DNA of 64,000 bases from Blastococcus aggregatus (GTDB taxonomy: Bacteria > Actinomycetota > Actinomycetes > Mycobacteriales > Geodermatophilaceae), in NCBI RefSeq assembly GCF_900221005.1, contig NZ_OBQI01000001.1:496001-560000 (forward strand), written 5' to 3'. Shown here piece by piece: positions 1-10,433 of this stretch. The position numbers and the translations under genes are program-made. The notes under the pieces were generated by a model. It made no database searches and was not told the DNA's origin. It saw only the letters and a program-made list of their open reading frames with translations. Numbering within the stretch: the first letter of the stretch is position 1; every line of letters starts with the position of its first letter.

Positions 1-207
1 GCCCCGATCGACGGGTACGACAGCTTCTCCATCGCCCAGCTCCGCGGCCGGCTCCGCGGGTACGCGCTCAGCACGGTCGCCGACCTGGTCGCCTACGAGG
101 AGGCCACGAAGGCCCGTGCGGACTACCTCCGGATGCTGCGCAACCGGCTGGAGAAGCTCGAGGAGCAGGCGGTCGGGTCCAGCCCGCTCGCCCCGCGCGG
201 CGCCTGA
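1..207 (+). CDS. Lipid droplet-associated protein, C-terminal part
   Basis: The reading frame is open from the first base of the window and ends at TGA 205-207, giving the last 68 residues. The conserved stretch YDSFSIAQLRGRLRG followed by a DLVAYEEATKARADYL segment and a short Arg/Leu/Glu helix matches the actinobacterial lipid-droplet-associated family (M. tuberculosis Rv1109c), which also lies next to xseA-xseB. The N-terminus is outside the window. The role at the lipid droplet surface is family knowledge and is not visible here. Confidence 0.75.
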   Translation, partial: APIDGYDSFSIAQLRGRLRGYALSTVADLVAYEEATKARADYLRMLRNRLEKLEEQAVGSSPLAPRGA

Positions 208-222
208 GCGGGGAGCCGCGCG

Positions 223-246
223 GGGTGTCGGACCCGTCTGACACCC
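223..246. terminator. 10-bp hairpin between lipid-droplet gene and xseA
   Basis: GGGTGTCGGA (223-232) pairs with TCTGACACCC (237-246), with one G-T wobble and a CCCG loop. It sits 15 nt after the upstream stop codon and 7 nt before the xseA GTG. It could end the upstream transcript or act in the xseA leader. There is no T-run. A similar hairpin lies at 2075-2100. Confidence 0.4.
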
Positions 247-253
247 TCGGATC

Positions 254-1477
254 GTGACCGCCCCCTCCTCCCCCGAGGCACCGTGGCCGGTGCGCACGGT
301 CGCCCGGAAGGTCGCCGAGTGGATCGGGCGGCTCGGTGAGGTGTGGGTCGAGGGCCAGGTCGCCCAGCTGTCGCGACGCGGCAACGCGGCCACCGTCTTC
401 CTGACGCTGCGCGATCCGGTCGCCGACCTCTCCGTCCCGGTCACCTGCCACCGCGACGTCGCCGACCGGCCGGGCCTCGAGCTCAGCGAGGGCGCCCGGG
501 TGCTCGTGCGCGCCCGTCCCGACTACTACGTCGCCCGCGGCTCCTTCTCGCTGCGGGCCACCGAGATCCGCGCCGTCGGCCTCGGTGAGCTGCTCGCCCG
601 GATCGAGCGGATCCGCCAGCTGCTCGCCGCCGAGGGCCTGTTCGACGTCGTCCGCAAGCGGTCGCTGCCGTTCGCACCGGCCGTCGTCGGGGTCATCACC
701 GGCCGGGACAGCGCAGCCGAGCGCGACGTCCTCGTCACCGCGCGGCGGCGCTGGCCGGCGGTCCGCTTCGCGATGCACAACTGCGCCGTGCAGGGCCCGC
801 AGGCGGCGGCGAACGTCATCGAGGGGCTGCGGAAGCTGGACGCCGACGTGTCGGTCGAGGTCATCGTCGTGGCCCGCGGCGGTGGCTCGGTCGAGGACCT
901 GCTGCCCTTCTCCGACGAGGGGCTGGTGCGCGCCATCGCCGCCTGCCGTACCCCGGTCGTGACCGCGGTCGGACACGAGACCGACACCACGCTCGTCGAC
1001 CACGTCGCCGACGTCCGTGCCGCGACCCCGACCGACGCCGCCCACCGGATCGTGCCCGAGATCGGTGAGCAGCGACGCCTGGTCGAGGGGCTCCGCGCCC
1101 GCGCCCGCCACCTGATCACCACCCGGGTCGAGCAGCAGGAGCGCTGGCTGGAGTCGGTCCGCACCCGCCCGGTGCTGGCGAACCCGGAGCGGCTGCTGCA
1201 CGGCCGGGCGGACGACGTCGCGCAGCTGCGCACCCGCGCCCGGCGCACCGTCGTCCACCGCGTCGAGGGCGCCGAACGCGACCTCGAGCACGCCCGCGCC
1301 CGGGTGGCGGCGCTCTCCCCGGCCGCGACGCTGGACCGCGGCTACGCGGTCGTGCAGCGGGCCGACGGCGCGCTGGTCCGGGACCCTGCCGAGGTCGCCG
1401 ACGGCGAGCGGCTGCGGGTCCGGGTGAGCGGGGGCCGGCTGGACGTCCGGGTCGACCGGGAGGATGAGGAACCGTGA
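254..1477 (+). CDS. xseA: Exodeoxyribonuclease VII large subunit
   Basis: The product has 407 residues, normal for XseA. It is the catalytic subunit of exonuclease VII, which degrades single-stranded DNA to oligonucleotides in repair and recombination. An N-terminal OB-fold-like segment (about residues 15-110, with [12 protein letters not shown]) is followed by the nuclease domain, which carries the conserved [11 protein letters not shown] motif (about residue 208) and [12 protein letters not shown] (about residue 237). The GTG start at 254 fits the family N-terminus. The stop overlaps the xseB start by 4 bp (GTGA), so the two subunits are translationally coupled. Confidence 0.96.
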   Translation: MTAPSSPEAPWPVRTVARKVAEWIGRLGEVWVEGQVAQLSRRGNAATVFLTLRDPVADLSVPVTCHRDVADRPGLELSEGARVLVRARPDYYVARGSFSLRATEIRAVGLGELLARIERIRQLLAAEGLFDVVRKRSLPFAPAVVGVITGRDSAAERDVLVTARRRWPAVRFAMHNCAVQGPQAAANVIEGLRKLDADVSVEVIVVARGGGSVEDLLPFSDEGLVRAIAACRTPVVTAVGHETDTTLVDHVADVRAATPTDAAHRIVPEIGEQRRLVEGLRARARHLITTRVEQQERWLESVRTRPVLANPERLLHGRADDVAQLRTRARRTVVHRVEGAERDLEHARARVAALSPAATLDRGYAVVQRADGALVRDPAEVADGERLRVRVSGGRLDVRVDREDEEP

Positions 1478-1695
1478 GCAACACCGAGCAGACCGACGAG
1501 CCGACCACCACCTACGAGCAGGCGCGCGAGGAGCTCGCCGACGTCGTCCGGCGGCTGGAGGCCGGCGGGCTGACGCTCGAGGAGTCGCTGGCGCTCTGGG
1601 AGCGCGGCGAGGAGCTGGCGACGCTCTGCCAGCACTGGCTGGACCGCGCGCGCGAGCGCCTCGCCGCTGCCGCGCCCGCGGACGACGAGGACTGA
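1474..1695 (+). CDS. xseB: Exodeoxyribonuclease VII small subunit
   Basis: The product has 73 residues, typical for XseB. It is a helical subunit that assembles on XseA. The family pattern is visible: [19 protein letters not shown], then [18 protein letters not shown] and a C-terminal Asp/Glu tail. It starts at a GTG that overlaps the xseA stop. Confidence 0.95.
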   Translation: MSNTEQTDEPTTTYEQAREELADVVRRLEAGGLTLEESLALWERGEELATLCQHWLDRARERLAAAAPADDED

Positions 1696-1697
1696 GC

Positions 1698-1985
1698 TCA
1701 GGCCGAGCGGCGCTCGTCGCGGAGGCCCGCCGCGGGCCGGAGGGCCACCTCGAGCCCGGCCGCGGCCAGCGCGTCGAGCACGCGGTCGGCCCGCAGGCGC
1801 AGGTCCGGCAGGTCGGCCACGCCGCCCCGCCCGGCGAGGCACCGGGCGATGAGGTCCCGCGCCCGGGAGTCCCCGGACGCGACCGGCCGGGCCACCGGGA
1901 CGCGGGTGACCATCCCGCACCGGCAGGACCCCCCGGTCACCGGTGCCCGGTGGTCACCGTGCGCGCAGACGTCGTCGTCGAGCAT
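1698..1985 (-). CDS. Hypothetical small protein with Cys/His cluster
   Basis: The product has 95 residues and I do not recognise it. The ATG at 1985 has a good GAGGAG ribosome-binding site. The N-terminal 24 residues hold CAHGDH and CRC, a Cys/His spacing that could bind zinc. The rest is an Arg/Ala/Leu-rich helix. It converges on xseB with a 2-bp gap. Coding is supported by the ribosome-binding site and fit between neighbours, not by homology. Confidence 0.55.
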   Translation of the reverse strand: MLDDDVCAHGDHRAPVTGGSCRCGMVTRVPVARPVASGDSRARDLIARCLAGRGGVADLPDLRLRADRVLDALAAAGLEVALRPAAGLRDERRSA

Positions 1986-2074
1986 GTCGGCTCCTCGTCC
2001 CGCCGGCAGCCGCGGTGGCGCCGGGTGCGAGGTCATCGTGCGGCGGCCGCCCGCCGGCCGCCGCGCGGACGGTC

Positions 2075-2100
2075 GGGTGTCGAGGACTCTTCCGACACCC
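2075..2100. terminator. Hairpin downstream of the DUF4245 gene
   Basis: GGGTGTCG (from 2075) pairs with the GACACCC end (2094-2100) around a short CT-rich loop. It lies just past the DUF4245 stop on the minus strand and upstream of the small Cys/His gene. It shares the GGGTGTCGGA-type arm with the hairpin at 223-246, so both may be copies of one dispersed element. Confidence 0.4.
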
Positions 2101-2127
2101 GACACGGAACCGCAACAACGCCCGTCG

Positions 2128-2766
2128 TCAGCCGCCGACCGGCGCGACGGCAGCAGCCACGGTGCGCAGCTCGTCGTCCGCCGCGGACCCGGTGACGATG
2201 ACGACCACGCCGTCGGCCTCACGGGTCAGGGCGGTCTCCCCCCGCTCCGTGGTGAGCCGTGTCCACGGCTCCCCGTCGACGTCGACGGGCTCCTCCTCGG
2301 TGGCGCCGTCGAGCACGGTGCGGACCGGCTCGGCGCGCAGGTCGTCGCTGACGGTGAAGCCGGCGAACTCCTGCGACGGGGTGAGGTAGCCGATCTCGAG
2401 GGTGACCGGGTCGCCCTGCGCGGCGAAGCCGGCGTCGGTGCGGGCGCTGGTCGGCCGGTAGTCCTCCGGCAGCCCGTCCGGGGCCAGCACCGGGTAGCCG
2501 GCGCGCTCCGCGGCCAGCCGGACGGTGCTCGCCGGGTCGACGTCGCGGACGGTGTCCTCGTTGCTCGTGCGGAACGCCTGCCACGCCACGAGCAGCAGGC
2601 AGATCACCACCAGGGGCACCAGCGAGCGGATCATGTTGGCCGCGCTCATGCGGTTCGCGCGCTCCACGGCCGGCGACGGCGCCGGGGCCTGCACGGTCGC
2701 CCCCGCCGCAGCCGGCGCCTCCGGGCGGTCAGCGGGTCGCGGGCTCGTGGGGCCGACTTCGGTCAT
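2128..2766 (-). CDS. DUF4245 membrane-anchored protein
   Basis: The product has 212 residues: a Pro/Ala-rich cytoplasmic N-terminus, one hydrophobic segment ([14 protein letters not shown], about residues 45-60) and an extracytoplasmic DUF4245 domain ([51 protein letters not shown]). Function is unknown. M. tuberculosis Rv1100 is the counterpart and is likewise divergent from glpX. No clear Shine-Dalgarno precedes ATG 2766. A second in-frame ATG lies two codons upstream at 2772, so a leaderless transcript is possible. Confidence 0.85.
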   Translation of the reverse strand: MTEVGPTSPRPADRPEAPAAAGATVQAPAPSPAVERANRMSAANMIRSLVPLVVICLLLVAWQAFRTSNEDTVRDVDPASTVRLAAERAGYPVLAPDGLPEDYRPTSARTDAGFAAQGDPVTLEIGYLTPSQEFAGFTVSDDLRAEPVRTVLDGATEEEPVDVDGEPWTRLTTERGETALTREADGVVVIVTGSAADDELRTVAAAVAPVGG

Positions 2767-2880
2767 GCACATAGGATCGCAGGAGAGCTCCCCCAGCCTG
2801 CCGCCCATGGCCTGCGTCCCGGGTTCCGCCCTGCGCTCACGGGGGGCCGGACGGGACGCGGTCCCTCTCCAGGAGGTCCC

Positions 2881-3930
2881 GTGTCGCTGCCCGTTCCCGA
2901 AGGCCCCGTCTCCTCGAGCGGGAGTGCGTTCTCCACCGACCGCCCCGCACCCGACCGCAACCTGGCCCTCGAGCTGGTGCGGGTCACCGAGGCGGCGGCG
3001 ATGGCCGCCGGTCGCTGGGTCGGGCGTGGCGACAAGAACGGCGGCGACGGCGCCGCGGTCGACGCGATGCGCGCGCTCATCGGCACGGTGAGCATGAAGG
3101 GCGTCGTCGTCATCGGGGAGGGCGAGAAGGACGAGGCCCCGATGCTCTACAACGGCGAGCAGGTCGGTGACGGCCACGGTCCGGAGTGCGACGTCGCCGT
3201 CGACCCGATCGACGGCACCACGCTGATGGCCAAGGGCATGCCCAACGCGATCGCCGTGATGGCCGTCGCCGACCGGGGCGCCATGTACGACCCGTCGGCG
3301 GTCTTCTACATGGAGAAGCTGGCCACCGGGCCGGCCGCGGCCGACGTCGTCGACATCACCGTGCCGGTGGCGGAGAACATCCGCCGCGTCGCGAAGGCGA
3401 AGAAGAGCTCGGTCGGTGACGTCACCGTCTGCATCCTCGACCGGCCGCGGCACGCCCAGCTCGTCGACGAGGTGCGCGCCGCCGGCGCCCGCATCAAGTT
3501 CATCACCGACGGCGACGTCGCCAGCGCGATCGCCGCCGCCCGCGAGGGCACCGGCGTCGACCTGATCCTCGGCATCGGCGGCACGCCGGAGGGCATCATC
3601 GCGGCCTGCGCGCTCAAGTGCATGGGCGGCTCGTTCCAGGGCCGCCTCTGGCCGAAGGACGACGAGGAGCGGCAGAAGGCCCTCGACGCCGGCCACGACC
3701 TCGACCGCGTGCTGCACATCGACGACCTGGTGCGCGGCGACGTCTTCTTCGTCGCCACCGGCATCACCGACGGCGAGCTGCTGCGCGGGGTCCAGTACCG
3801 CTCCGGCGGCTGCACCACGCAGTCGCTGGTCATGCGCTCGAAGTCGGGCACGATCCGGTCGATCGAGAGCCTGCACTCCCTGGAGAAGCTGCGCGCCTAC
3901 TCCGCGGTGCCCTTCGACCGGGAGCCGTAG
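2881..3930 (+). CDS. glpX: Class II fructose-1,6-bisphosphatase
   Basis: The product has 349 residues. It hydrolyses fructose-1,6-bisphosphate to fructose-6-phosphate in gluconeogenesis. GlpX motifs are visible: [12 protein letters not shown] (about residue 78), the metal-binding DPIDGTT (about residue 109), DGDVASAI, and [23 protein letters not shown] 2881 is chosen because AGGAGG lies 6 nt upstream. Its 3' end overlaps the convergent DUF1707 gene by 34 bp. Actinobacteria typically depend on this class II enzyme. Confidence 0.97.
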   Translation: MSLPVPEGPVSSSGSAFSTDRPAPDRNLALELVRVTEAAAMAAGRWVGRGDKNGGDGAAVDAMRALIGTVSMKGVVVIGEGEKDEAPMLYNGEQVGDGHGPECDVAVDPIDGTTLMAKGMPNAIAVMAVADRGAMYDPSAVFYMEKLATGPAAADVVDITVPVAENIRRVAKAKKSSVGDVTVCILDRPRHAQLVDEVRAAGARIKFITDGDVASAIAAAREGTGVDLILGIGGTPEGIIAACALKCMGGSFQGRLWPKDDEERQKALDAGHDLDRVLHIDDLVRGDVFFVATGITDGELLRGVQYRSGGCTTQSLVMRSKSGTIRSIESLHSLEKLRAYSAVPFDREP

Positions 3931-4555
3931 GCGATCCGCTCCATGACCTGACGCCAGCGGCTCGCCGACTCCCCCGGCGCCAGGCTGCGCAGCTTCAGGT
4001 CGCCGAACACGGTGCGGGCGTGGACGACGATCCGCGGGGTGCCGGCCACCCGCGGCACCGGTGCCAGGTCGACCTTCCGGTCGCCGAACACGGTGCGGCC
4101 GTGGATCTGGGCGTCCACGCCCTCGGCGACGACGACGTCGACGTCGCCGAAGAACGTGGTGAGGTACAGGTCGAGCCGGTCGGCGCCGGTGCGGAGGCCG
4201 CGCAGGTCCATGCGCACGTCGCCGAAGACCGTGGAGACCCGCAGCGGCACCGTGGGCCCGGCCAGCTTGATGTCACCGAAGACGCTGGTCTGCTCCTCCG
4301 GCGCCGGCTGCCGACGATCTCGACCGGCGGCTCCGCCGGCAGGTCGGCCACCAGTGCGGCGAGCTCCGCGGTGGTCACCGCCGCGTACGCGGCGCCGGCC
4401 CGATGACCGAACTCGTCGAGATCCAGGCGCCCCTCGGCCAGCGCCTGCTGGAGCCGGGTGACCAGCGCCTCGCGGTCGCCGTCGGAGGCGCGGACACCCG
4501 GCGTCCCCCGGTCGTCGGGGCCGGGGACGGCGGGCAGTCCTGCGTCGGTGGGCAC
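3897..4555 (-). pseudogene. DUF1707 / LiaF-like protein, broken by a frameshift
   Basis: From GTG 4555 one frame encodes a clear DUF1707 domain ([16 protein letters not shown], then [18 protein letters not shown]) as far as PPVEIVGSRR at about 4310. The C-terminal repeats of SVFGDIKL, TVFGDVRMDL, TFFGDVDV, TVFGDRKVDL and TVFGDLKL are in a different frame and end at TAG 3897. Joining the halves needs a -1 shift (one missing base) in the GC-rich stretch around 4295-4312. It may be a true inactivation, an assembly error or, less likely, programmed frameshifting. Both halves look intact otherwise. A TACGGT -10 element at 4563-4568 puts transcription start near the GTG, suggesting a leaderless gene. 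Confidence 0.7.
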
Positions 4556-4605
4556 GCATCCGACCGTAGCCGAGCGCGCCGCGCAGCACGGCCCGCCGGA
4601 GCCGG

Positions 4606-5265
4606 TCAGCTGGCGGGCGGGAAGGCGTCCACGCAGTAGGTCGTCCGGGCCTCGCCGTTCGACTGCCGGCCGGCGCACGTCCCGCCGTACAGCTCGTAGG
4701 CGGAGCTCTGCGGCGAGTACCGGTACAGCTCGTCGCAGGCCTCCATGTCGCCGTCGTGGCAGTCCTCGGCGTAGCCGTCGAGCTCGGGGTCGTCGCCCAG
4801 ACCCTCGGGGTCCGACGTCGCATCCGGGATCCCGGAGCCGCTCCCGCCGTCGTCGGACCGGAGCCCGACGACCAGGGCCACCGCGAGCGCCACGACCACC
4901 ACGGCGACGGCGGCGACCACGGCGACGAGGGCCTTCCGGCTCCTCGCCGGCGCCGGCTGCTGACCCCACGGCGGGACGGCGCCGCCGGGCTGACCGTAGG
5001 GAGGCTGCTGGCCGTACGGCGGCTGACCGTAGGGGGGCTGGCCGTACGGCGGCTGACCGTAGGGAGGCTGCTGCTGCCCGTACGGCGGCTGACCGTAGGC
5101 CGCCTGGCCGTACGGCGGCTGACCGTAGGGAGGCTGCTGCTGCCCGTAGGCGGGCTGCCCGTAGGCGGGCTGGCCGTACTGAGGCTGCTGCGGGGGCGAC
5201 TCGTCCGCCGCTCCACCGCCTCCGGGGTCGGACTCACCCGGGGGCGGGTACGGCGGCTGTGACAT
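4606..5265 (-). CDS. PYGQ-repeat membrane protein with Cys-motif extracellular domain
   Basis: The product has 219 residues. Residues 1-105 are proline-rich with about fifteen [10 protein letters not shown] units. A transmembrane helix follows ([19 protein letters not shown], about residues 111-133), then an acidic linker and a C-terminal domain with [19 protein letters not shown] and YGGTCAG plus a final Cys. The predicted orientation is inside-PYGQ, outside-Cys domain. The ATG at 5265 has GAGGAG 6 nt upstream. The same C-terminal domain occurs in the next gene upstream, so the two look like diverged tandem duplicates. Function is unknown; the domain recurs in actinobacterial envelope proteins. 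Confidence 0.8.
   Translation of the reverse strand: MSQPPYPPPGESDPGGGGAADESPPQQPQYGQPAYGQPAYGQQQPPYGQPPYGQAAYGQPPYGQQQPPYGQPPYGQPPYGQPPYGQQPPYGQPGGAVPPWGQQPAPARSRKALVAVVAAVAVVVVALAVALVVGLRSDDGGSGSGIPDATSDPEGLGDDPELDGYAEDCHDGDMEACDELYRYSPQSSAYELYGGTCAGRQSNGEARTTYCVDAFPPAS
4980..5185 (-). repeat. PYGQ-encoding tandem repeats
   Basis: Units of 12-15 bp reading GGCTGACCGTA(G/C)GG on the plus strand encode PPYGQ and PAYGQ on the minus strand. Copy number in such arrays can vary between strains and is prone to assembly collapse. Confidence 0.75.
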
Positions 5266-5318
5266 CTGGTGCTCCTCGGTGCTCGGATCCGTCCGACGAT
5301 GCTAGGCGGCGGCCCGCC

Positions 5319-5918
5319 TCACTCCAGCTCGGTGCAGCTGCCCACGGTGTAGGCCTTGACCCGGCCGCCGCAGCTGCCCCCGTACTCCTCGTAGTCCGAC
5401 AGCGGGGGCGACTCGAAGAGCAGGTCGTCGCAGGCCTGGAGGTCGCCGGCGAAGCAGTCCTGCGCGTAGGCATCGAGCACCGGGTCCGGCCCCGCCTCCC
5501 GCGGCGGCACGGGCGGGAACTGCTCCGGCGGCTGCCCCCATCCGCCCGGGTCGAGCAGGTCCTCCTCGTAGCCGCCCAGGCCCTCCAGGCTCTCCTCGGT
5601 CGCGATCCGGGTGCCGTCGACGATCCCCTCCTCGACGGCCGTGCCGATCCGGTCGGCCATGGTCGCGCCGATGTCCTCGGCGGAGGCGGTGAACAGCGCC
5701 ACGACCACCAGCCCCGAGGCCAGCAGGCCGGCCAGCAGCCCGCCGGCCGCGGCGGCCACGAGCGGACCGCGCGACCGCGGGGACGCCCCGACCGGCGCCC
5801 CGGCCGAGGGAACCGGCGCGGGCGGTTGCCACGCGGGGGCCCAGGACGGCTGCGTCGCGGCGGGCCACCCGCCCGGCGCGGGGTCGGGGGACGCGGCGGC
5901 GGGCGGCGGCTGGGTCAC
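5319..5918 (-). CDS. Membrane protein with Cys-motif extracellular domain (paralog)
   Basis: The product has 199 residues. It has a Pro/Ala-rich N-terminus, one transmembrane helix ([20 protein letters not shown], about residues 52-75), an acidic linker and a C-terminal domain [19 protein letters not shown] with YGGSCGGR and a last Cys. The pattern D-x-Y-A-x-DC-x2-GD-x2-ACD matches the downstream neighbour. GTG 5918 is chosen for its GAGGAG site. It is divergent from fumC. Function is unknown. Confidence 0.78.
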   Translation of the reverse strand: MTQPPPAAASPDPAPGGWPAATQPSWAPAWQPPAPVPSAGAPVGASPRSRGPLVAAAAGGLLAGLLASGLVVVALFTASAEDIGATMADRIGTAVEEGIVDGTRIATEESLEGLGGYEEDLLDPGGWGQPPEQFPPVPPREAGPDPVLDAYAQDCFAGDLQACDDLLFESPPLSDYEEYGGSCGGRVKAYTVGSCTELE

Positions 5919-6065
5919 GGGTACTCCTCGGCTGGGCGATCGCGGCAGCATCCCGCCGTCGCTGCCTTCATCGGCTCCCCCGGACCGGGCCGGAACCACG
6001 CCCGTGCGCCGGTGTCTAGGGTTTCTCCGGAGCACCGTCACCATCCAGACACCCGGGAGCACAGC

Positions 6066-7469
<1,404 letters not shown>

Positions 7470-7481
7470 GCGGCCTCCGCT

Positions 7482-7519
7482 GAGCCGCCGCGCCGGGTCC
7501 CGACCCGGCGCGGCGGCTC
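7482..7519. terminator. Bidirectional terminator between fumC and the acyltransferase gene
   Basis: A perfect 18-bp stem (7482-7499 with 7502-7519, CC loop) lies between two converging genes. It starts 12 nt after the fumC stop and its far arm touches the stop of the minus-strand gene. No U-tract follows, as is usual in high-GC actinobacteria. Confidence 0.85.
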
Positions 7520-8216
7520 AGCCGCCGGTCCGGGCGAGCCACCACTCCCAGGCCGGGCGCAGCGTCTCCGGTGGCGTCCACGCCCCGTCCGCCGGCCCGC
7601 CGGTCCGGTAGCGCTCGGCCACCGCCGCGATGTCCACGGCGCCGATGCCGCCGCGGGTCATCCCCACCTCGTTGACCCCGTGCACGCGGGCCGGGGAGCC
7701 GAACGCCGTCGCCCAGGGCGGCACGTCCCGCGTGACCACCGCGCCCATGCCGACCATCGCACCCGGGCCCACCACGCGGCGCTGGTGCAGGACGGCGGCC
7801 AGGCCCAGGTTCGCGCCGTCCCCGATCTCGACGTGGCCGCCGAGGATCGCGCTCACCGCGAGCGTCACGTCGTCGCCGACGACCGCGTCGTGGCCGACGT
7901 GCACCTTGTTCATGACGAAGCACCGGGCGCCGATCCGGGTGAGCCGGTGCGTGCCCCGGTGCACCGTGGCGAACTCGCGGACCGTCGTGTCCTGCCCGAT
8001 CTCGACGCCGATGTCGTGCGCGGCGTCCGCCCAGGGCAGGCCCGGCTCGTGCCCGCGGATCTCGGGGGCGGCGCCGATCACGGCGTGCGCCCCGATCCAG
8101 GTGCGGTCGCCGATGCGGCACGGTCCGGTGAGCACCGCGTACGGCCCGACGACGACGTCCGTCCCCAGCTCGACCCCCGGGCCGACGACCGCGGTCGGGT
8201 GCACCTGGCTGCCCAT
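7518..8216 (-). CDS. LpxA-like left-handed beta-helix N- or O-acyltransferase
   Basis: The product has 232 residues. Hexapeptide repeats run from VHPTAVVGPGVELG through VVTRDVPPWATAFGSPARVHG. The middle carries an LpxA-type insert (IGAAPEIRGHE) and the HVGHDAVVGDD strand with a histidine where LpxA has its catalytic base. LpxA proper makes lipid A, which Gram-positive actinobacteria lack, so this is more likely an acyltransferase for a 3-amino nucleotide sugar. The divergent DegT and Gfo/Idh genes fit that idea (GnnA/GnnB or WlbA-C logic). The ATG at 8216 has GGAGG. The acyl donor and acceptor cannot be read from the sequence. Confidence 0.8.
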   Translation of the reverse strand: MGSQVHPTAVVGPGVELGTDVVVGPYAVLTGPCRIGDRTWIGAHAVIGAAPEIRGHEPGLPWADAAHDIGVEIGQDTTVREFATVHRGTHRLTRIGARCFVMNKVHVGHDAVVGDDVTLAVSAILGGHVEIGDGANLGLAAVLHQRRVVGPGAMVGMGAVVTRDVPPWATAFGSPARVHGVNEVGMTRGGIGAVDIAAVAERYRTGGPADGAWTPPETLRPAWEWWLARTGG

Positions 8217-8227
8217 GCTCGTCCTCC

Positions 8228-8340
8228 GTGGGGATCGTGGCCGGCGCGACATCGCCGGCGCACCTGCTCCTGCATGACCGGCCGTGCCGAGGCCGACGGT
8301 TACGGTACGGGTGGGCCGCGGCCCGTTCCGTGATCCCCAC
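8228..8340. promoter_or_regulatory. Divergent regulatory region with a 9-bp inverted repeat
   Basis: GTGGGGATC (8228-8236) and GATCCCCAC (8332-8340) are exact inverted copies, lying 12-30 nt upstream of the two divergent start codons. Each gene therefore begins with a leader reading GATCCCCAC followed by a GG-G-GG ribosome-binding site. A TACGGT -10-like hexamer (8301-8306) lies between them, facing the DegT gene. This suggests co-regulation of the two genes. Confidence 0.45.
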
Positions 8341-8361
8341 CGGCGAGGTGTGCACGCCCCC

Positions 8362-9453
8362 GTGATTCCCATCAGCAAGGTCGACGTCCGTGACGCCGAG
8401 CCCCTCGTCCTCGAGGTCCTCCGGTCCGGCAGCCTCGCCCAGGGCCCGATGGTCGAACGGCTGGAGCAGGCGTTCGCCGCGGTCGTCGACGTGCCGCACG
8501 CGGTCGCGGTGAACAACGGGACGACGGCCCTGGTCGCCGCGCTCCAGGTGCTGGACCTGCGCCCGGGCGACGAGGTGATCACCTCGCCGTTCACCTTCGC
8601 CGCCACCCTGAACGCGATCCTCGAGGCGGGCGCGACCGCCCGCTTCGCCGACATCCGCGAGGACGACTTCGCGGTGGACCCGGCCGCGGTGCAGGACGCG
8701 GTGGGCGACCGGACGGCGGTGCTCATGCCCGTGCACCTCTACGGGCAGACCGCCGACATGGGTCGGCTGACCGGGATCGCGCGGCGCCACGGCCTGCACC
8801 TGGTCGAGGACGCCGCCCAGGCGCACGGCGCCGCCTACGAGGGCCGGGCCGCCGGCGCCTTCGGCACCGGCTGCTTCTCGTTCTACGCGACCAAGAACCT
8901 GACCACCGGCGAGGGCGGCATGATCACCACCGCCGACGACGCCGTCGCCGACCGGCTCCGGGTCCTGCGCAACCAGGGCATGCGGGCGCGGTACCAGTAC
9001 GAGATGGCCGGCCACAACTACCGGATGACCGACCTGCACGCGGCGGTCGGCCTGCCCCAGGTGGCCCGCACCGCCGAGATCGCCGGGCGCCGCCGGAGCA
9101 ACGCGGCCCGCCTCACCGCCGGCCTGGCGGACGTACCCGGCCTCCGGCTCCCGGCCGCCCTGCCGGGACGGGACCACGTCTGGCACCAGTACACCGTGCT
9201 GCTCCCCGACGGGACCGACCGCGACGGCGTGATCGCCGACCTGGCCGCCGGCGGCGTCGGCAGCGGCATCTACTACCCCCGCACCGTGTTCGACCACGAC
9301 TGCTACCGGCAGGACCCGCGCGTGGTCGTCGCCGACGTCCCGGTCGCGGAGTCCGTCGCCCGGCGGTGCCTGTCGCTGCCGGTCCACCACCACCTCACCG
9401 CCGACGAGCTGGACACCGTGGTCGGTCGGTTCCGCGACGCACTGGGGGCCTGA
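8362..9453 (+). CDS. DegT/DnrJ/EryC1 family sugar aminotransferase
   Basis: The product has 363 residues. It is a PLP-dependent enzyme that moves an amino group onto a keto nucleotide sugar. Hallmarks: NNGTTALVAALQ near residue 50, VEDAAQAHGA for the PLP-binding Asp, SFYATKNLTTGEGGMI with the Schiff-base Lys at about residue 178, and HNYRMTDLHAAVGLPQ. GTG 8362 (VIPISKVD) matches the family start; GTG 8350 is an in-frame alternative closer to the GAGG site. The next gene, a Gfo/Idh oxidoreductase, follows after 2 nt, so the pair probably makes a 3-keto then a 3-amino sugar. Confidence 0.9.
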   Translation: MIPISKVDVRDAEPLVLEVLRSGSLAQGPMVERLEQAFAAVVDVPHAVAVNNGTTALVAALQVLDLRPGDEVITSPFTFAATLNAILEAGATARFADIREDDFAVDPAAVQDAVGDRTAVLMPVHLYGQTADMGRLTGIARRHGLHLVEDAAQAHGAAYEGRAAGAFGTGCFSFYATKNLTTGEGGMITTADDAVADRLRVLRNQGMRARYQYEMAGHNYRMTDLHAAVGLPQVARTAEIAGRRRSNAARLTAGLADVPGLRLPAALPGRDHVWHQYTVLLPDGTDRDGVIADLAAGGVGSGIYYPRTVFDHDCYRQDPRVVVADVPVAESVARRCLSLPVHHHLTADELDTVVGRFRDALGA

Positions 9454-9455
9454 CC

Positions 9456-10421
9456 GTGGCCGGACCCGCCGTCGCCGTCGTCGGCGCAGGCGCCATGGGC
9501 GCGCTGCACGCCCGCGTGGTGCAGAGCTCGGCGCGCAGCGAGCTCGCCGTCGTCGTCGAGCCGCACGAGGAGCTCGGCCGGGCTGTGTCCGAGCGGTACG
9601 GGGCGCGCTGGGCACCGGACCTGTCCGGGCTGACCGGGGTGGACGCCGTCATCGTGGCCGCCTCGACCAGCGCCCACCACGCGATCGCGCTCGACGTCAT
9701 CGCCTCGGGCCTGCCCCTGCTGGTCGAGAAGCCGATGGCCGACAGCCTCGCGCACAGCGAGGAGATCGTGGCCGCCGCCGCGGCCGCCGACGTGCCGCTG
9801 ATGTGTGGGCTGCTGGAGCGGTACAACAGCGCGGTCGTGACCGCCGCACGGCTCACCCGCGACCCGGTGCACATCTCCGCCCAGCGGCTCTCGCCCTACG
9901 CCCCGCGCATCCCGACCGGCGTGGCCTGGGACCTGCTGGTGCACGACGTGGACATCACGCTGCGGCTGATGGGCGCCGCGCCGCGGTCGGTGGAGGCCCA
10001 GTTCGGCTACTTCCACCCCGCCTCGCCGTCCGGCGCGGAGGACCTCGCCGAGGTCCAGCTGACCTTCCCCGACGGGCAGCTCGCCGCGCTGTCGGCCTCG
10101 CGCATCGGCCAGCGCAAGATCCGCAGCATGACCATCACGGAGGTCGACCGGTCGATCGAGGTGGACCTGCTCCGCCAGGCCGTGACCATCTACCGGCACG
10201 TGGCCAACGAGCCGGCCACCGACGACGGCCTCGGCTACCGGCAGCAGACCGTCATCGAGATCCCCATGATGGCCCCGCTCGGGGAGCCGCTCGCCGCGCA
10301 GCTGTCGCACTTCGTGGACCTGGTGGAGGGGTCCGCCGACTCCGAGGTGGAGCGGGCGGGCATCCTGCCGGCCCACCGCGTCGTGGCCCGGGCCCTCGAC
10401 GCGGCCACCGCGCGCGCCTGA
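9456..10421 (+). CDS. Gfo/Idh/MocA family NAD(P)-dependent sugar oxidoreductase
   Basis: The product has 321 residues. The N-terminal Rossmann fold begins AVAVVGAGAMGALHARVV. The family's catalytic EKP motif is present at about residues 91-93 (LLVEKPMADS), and WDLLVHDVDITLRLMG gives the conserved D-x3-H region. By analogy with WlbA/GnnA it would oxidise C3 of a UDP-N-acetyl sugar for the adjacent DegT enzyme; this is inferred from gene order. The GTG lies 2 nt after the DegT stop, so the genes are co-translated. Confidence 0.88.
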   Translation: MAGPAVAVVGAGAMGALHARVVQSSARSELAVVVEPHEELGRAVSERYGARWAPDLSGLTGVDAVIVAASTSAHHAIALDVIASGLPLLVEKPMADSLAHSEEIVAAAAAADVPLMCGLLERYNSAVVTAARLTRDPVHISAQRLSPYAPRIPTGVAWDLLVHDVDITLRLMGAAPRSVEAQFGYFHPASPSGAEDLAEVQLTFPDGQLAALSASRIGQRKIRSMTITEVDRSIEVDLLRQAVTIYRHVANEPATDDGLGYRQQTVIEIPMMAPLGEPLAAQLSHFVDLVEGSADSEVERAGILPAHRVVARALDAATARA

Positions 10422-10433
10422 TCCGCCGTCCGG

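Noticed and set aside
1849-2880. Upstream extension of the glpX frame to 1849
   Set aside because: It would be antisense to the DUF4245 gene. AGGAGG before GTG 2881 and the family length set the start.
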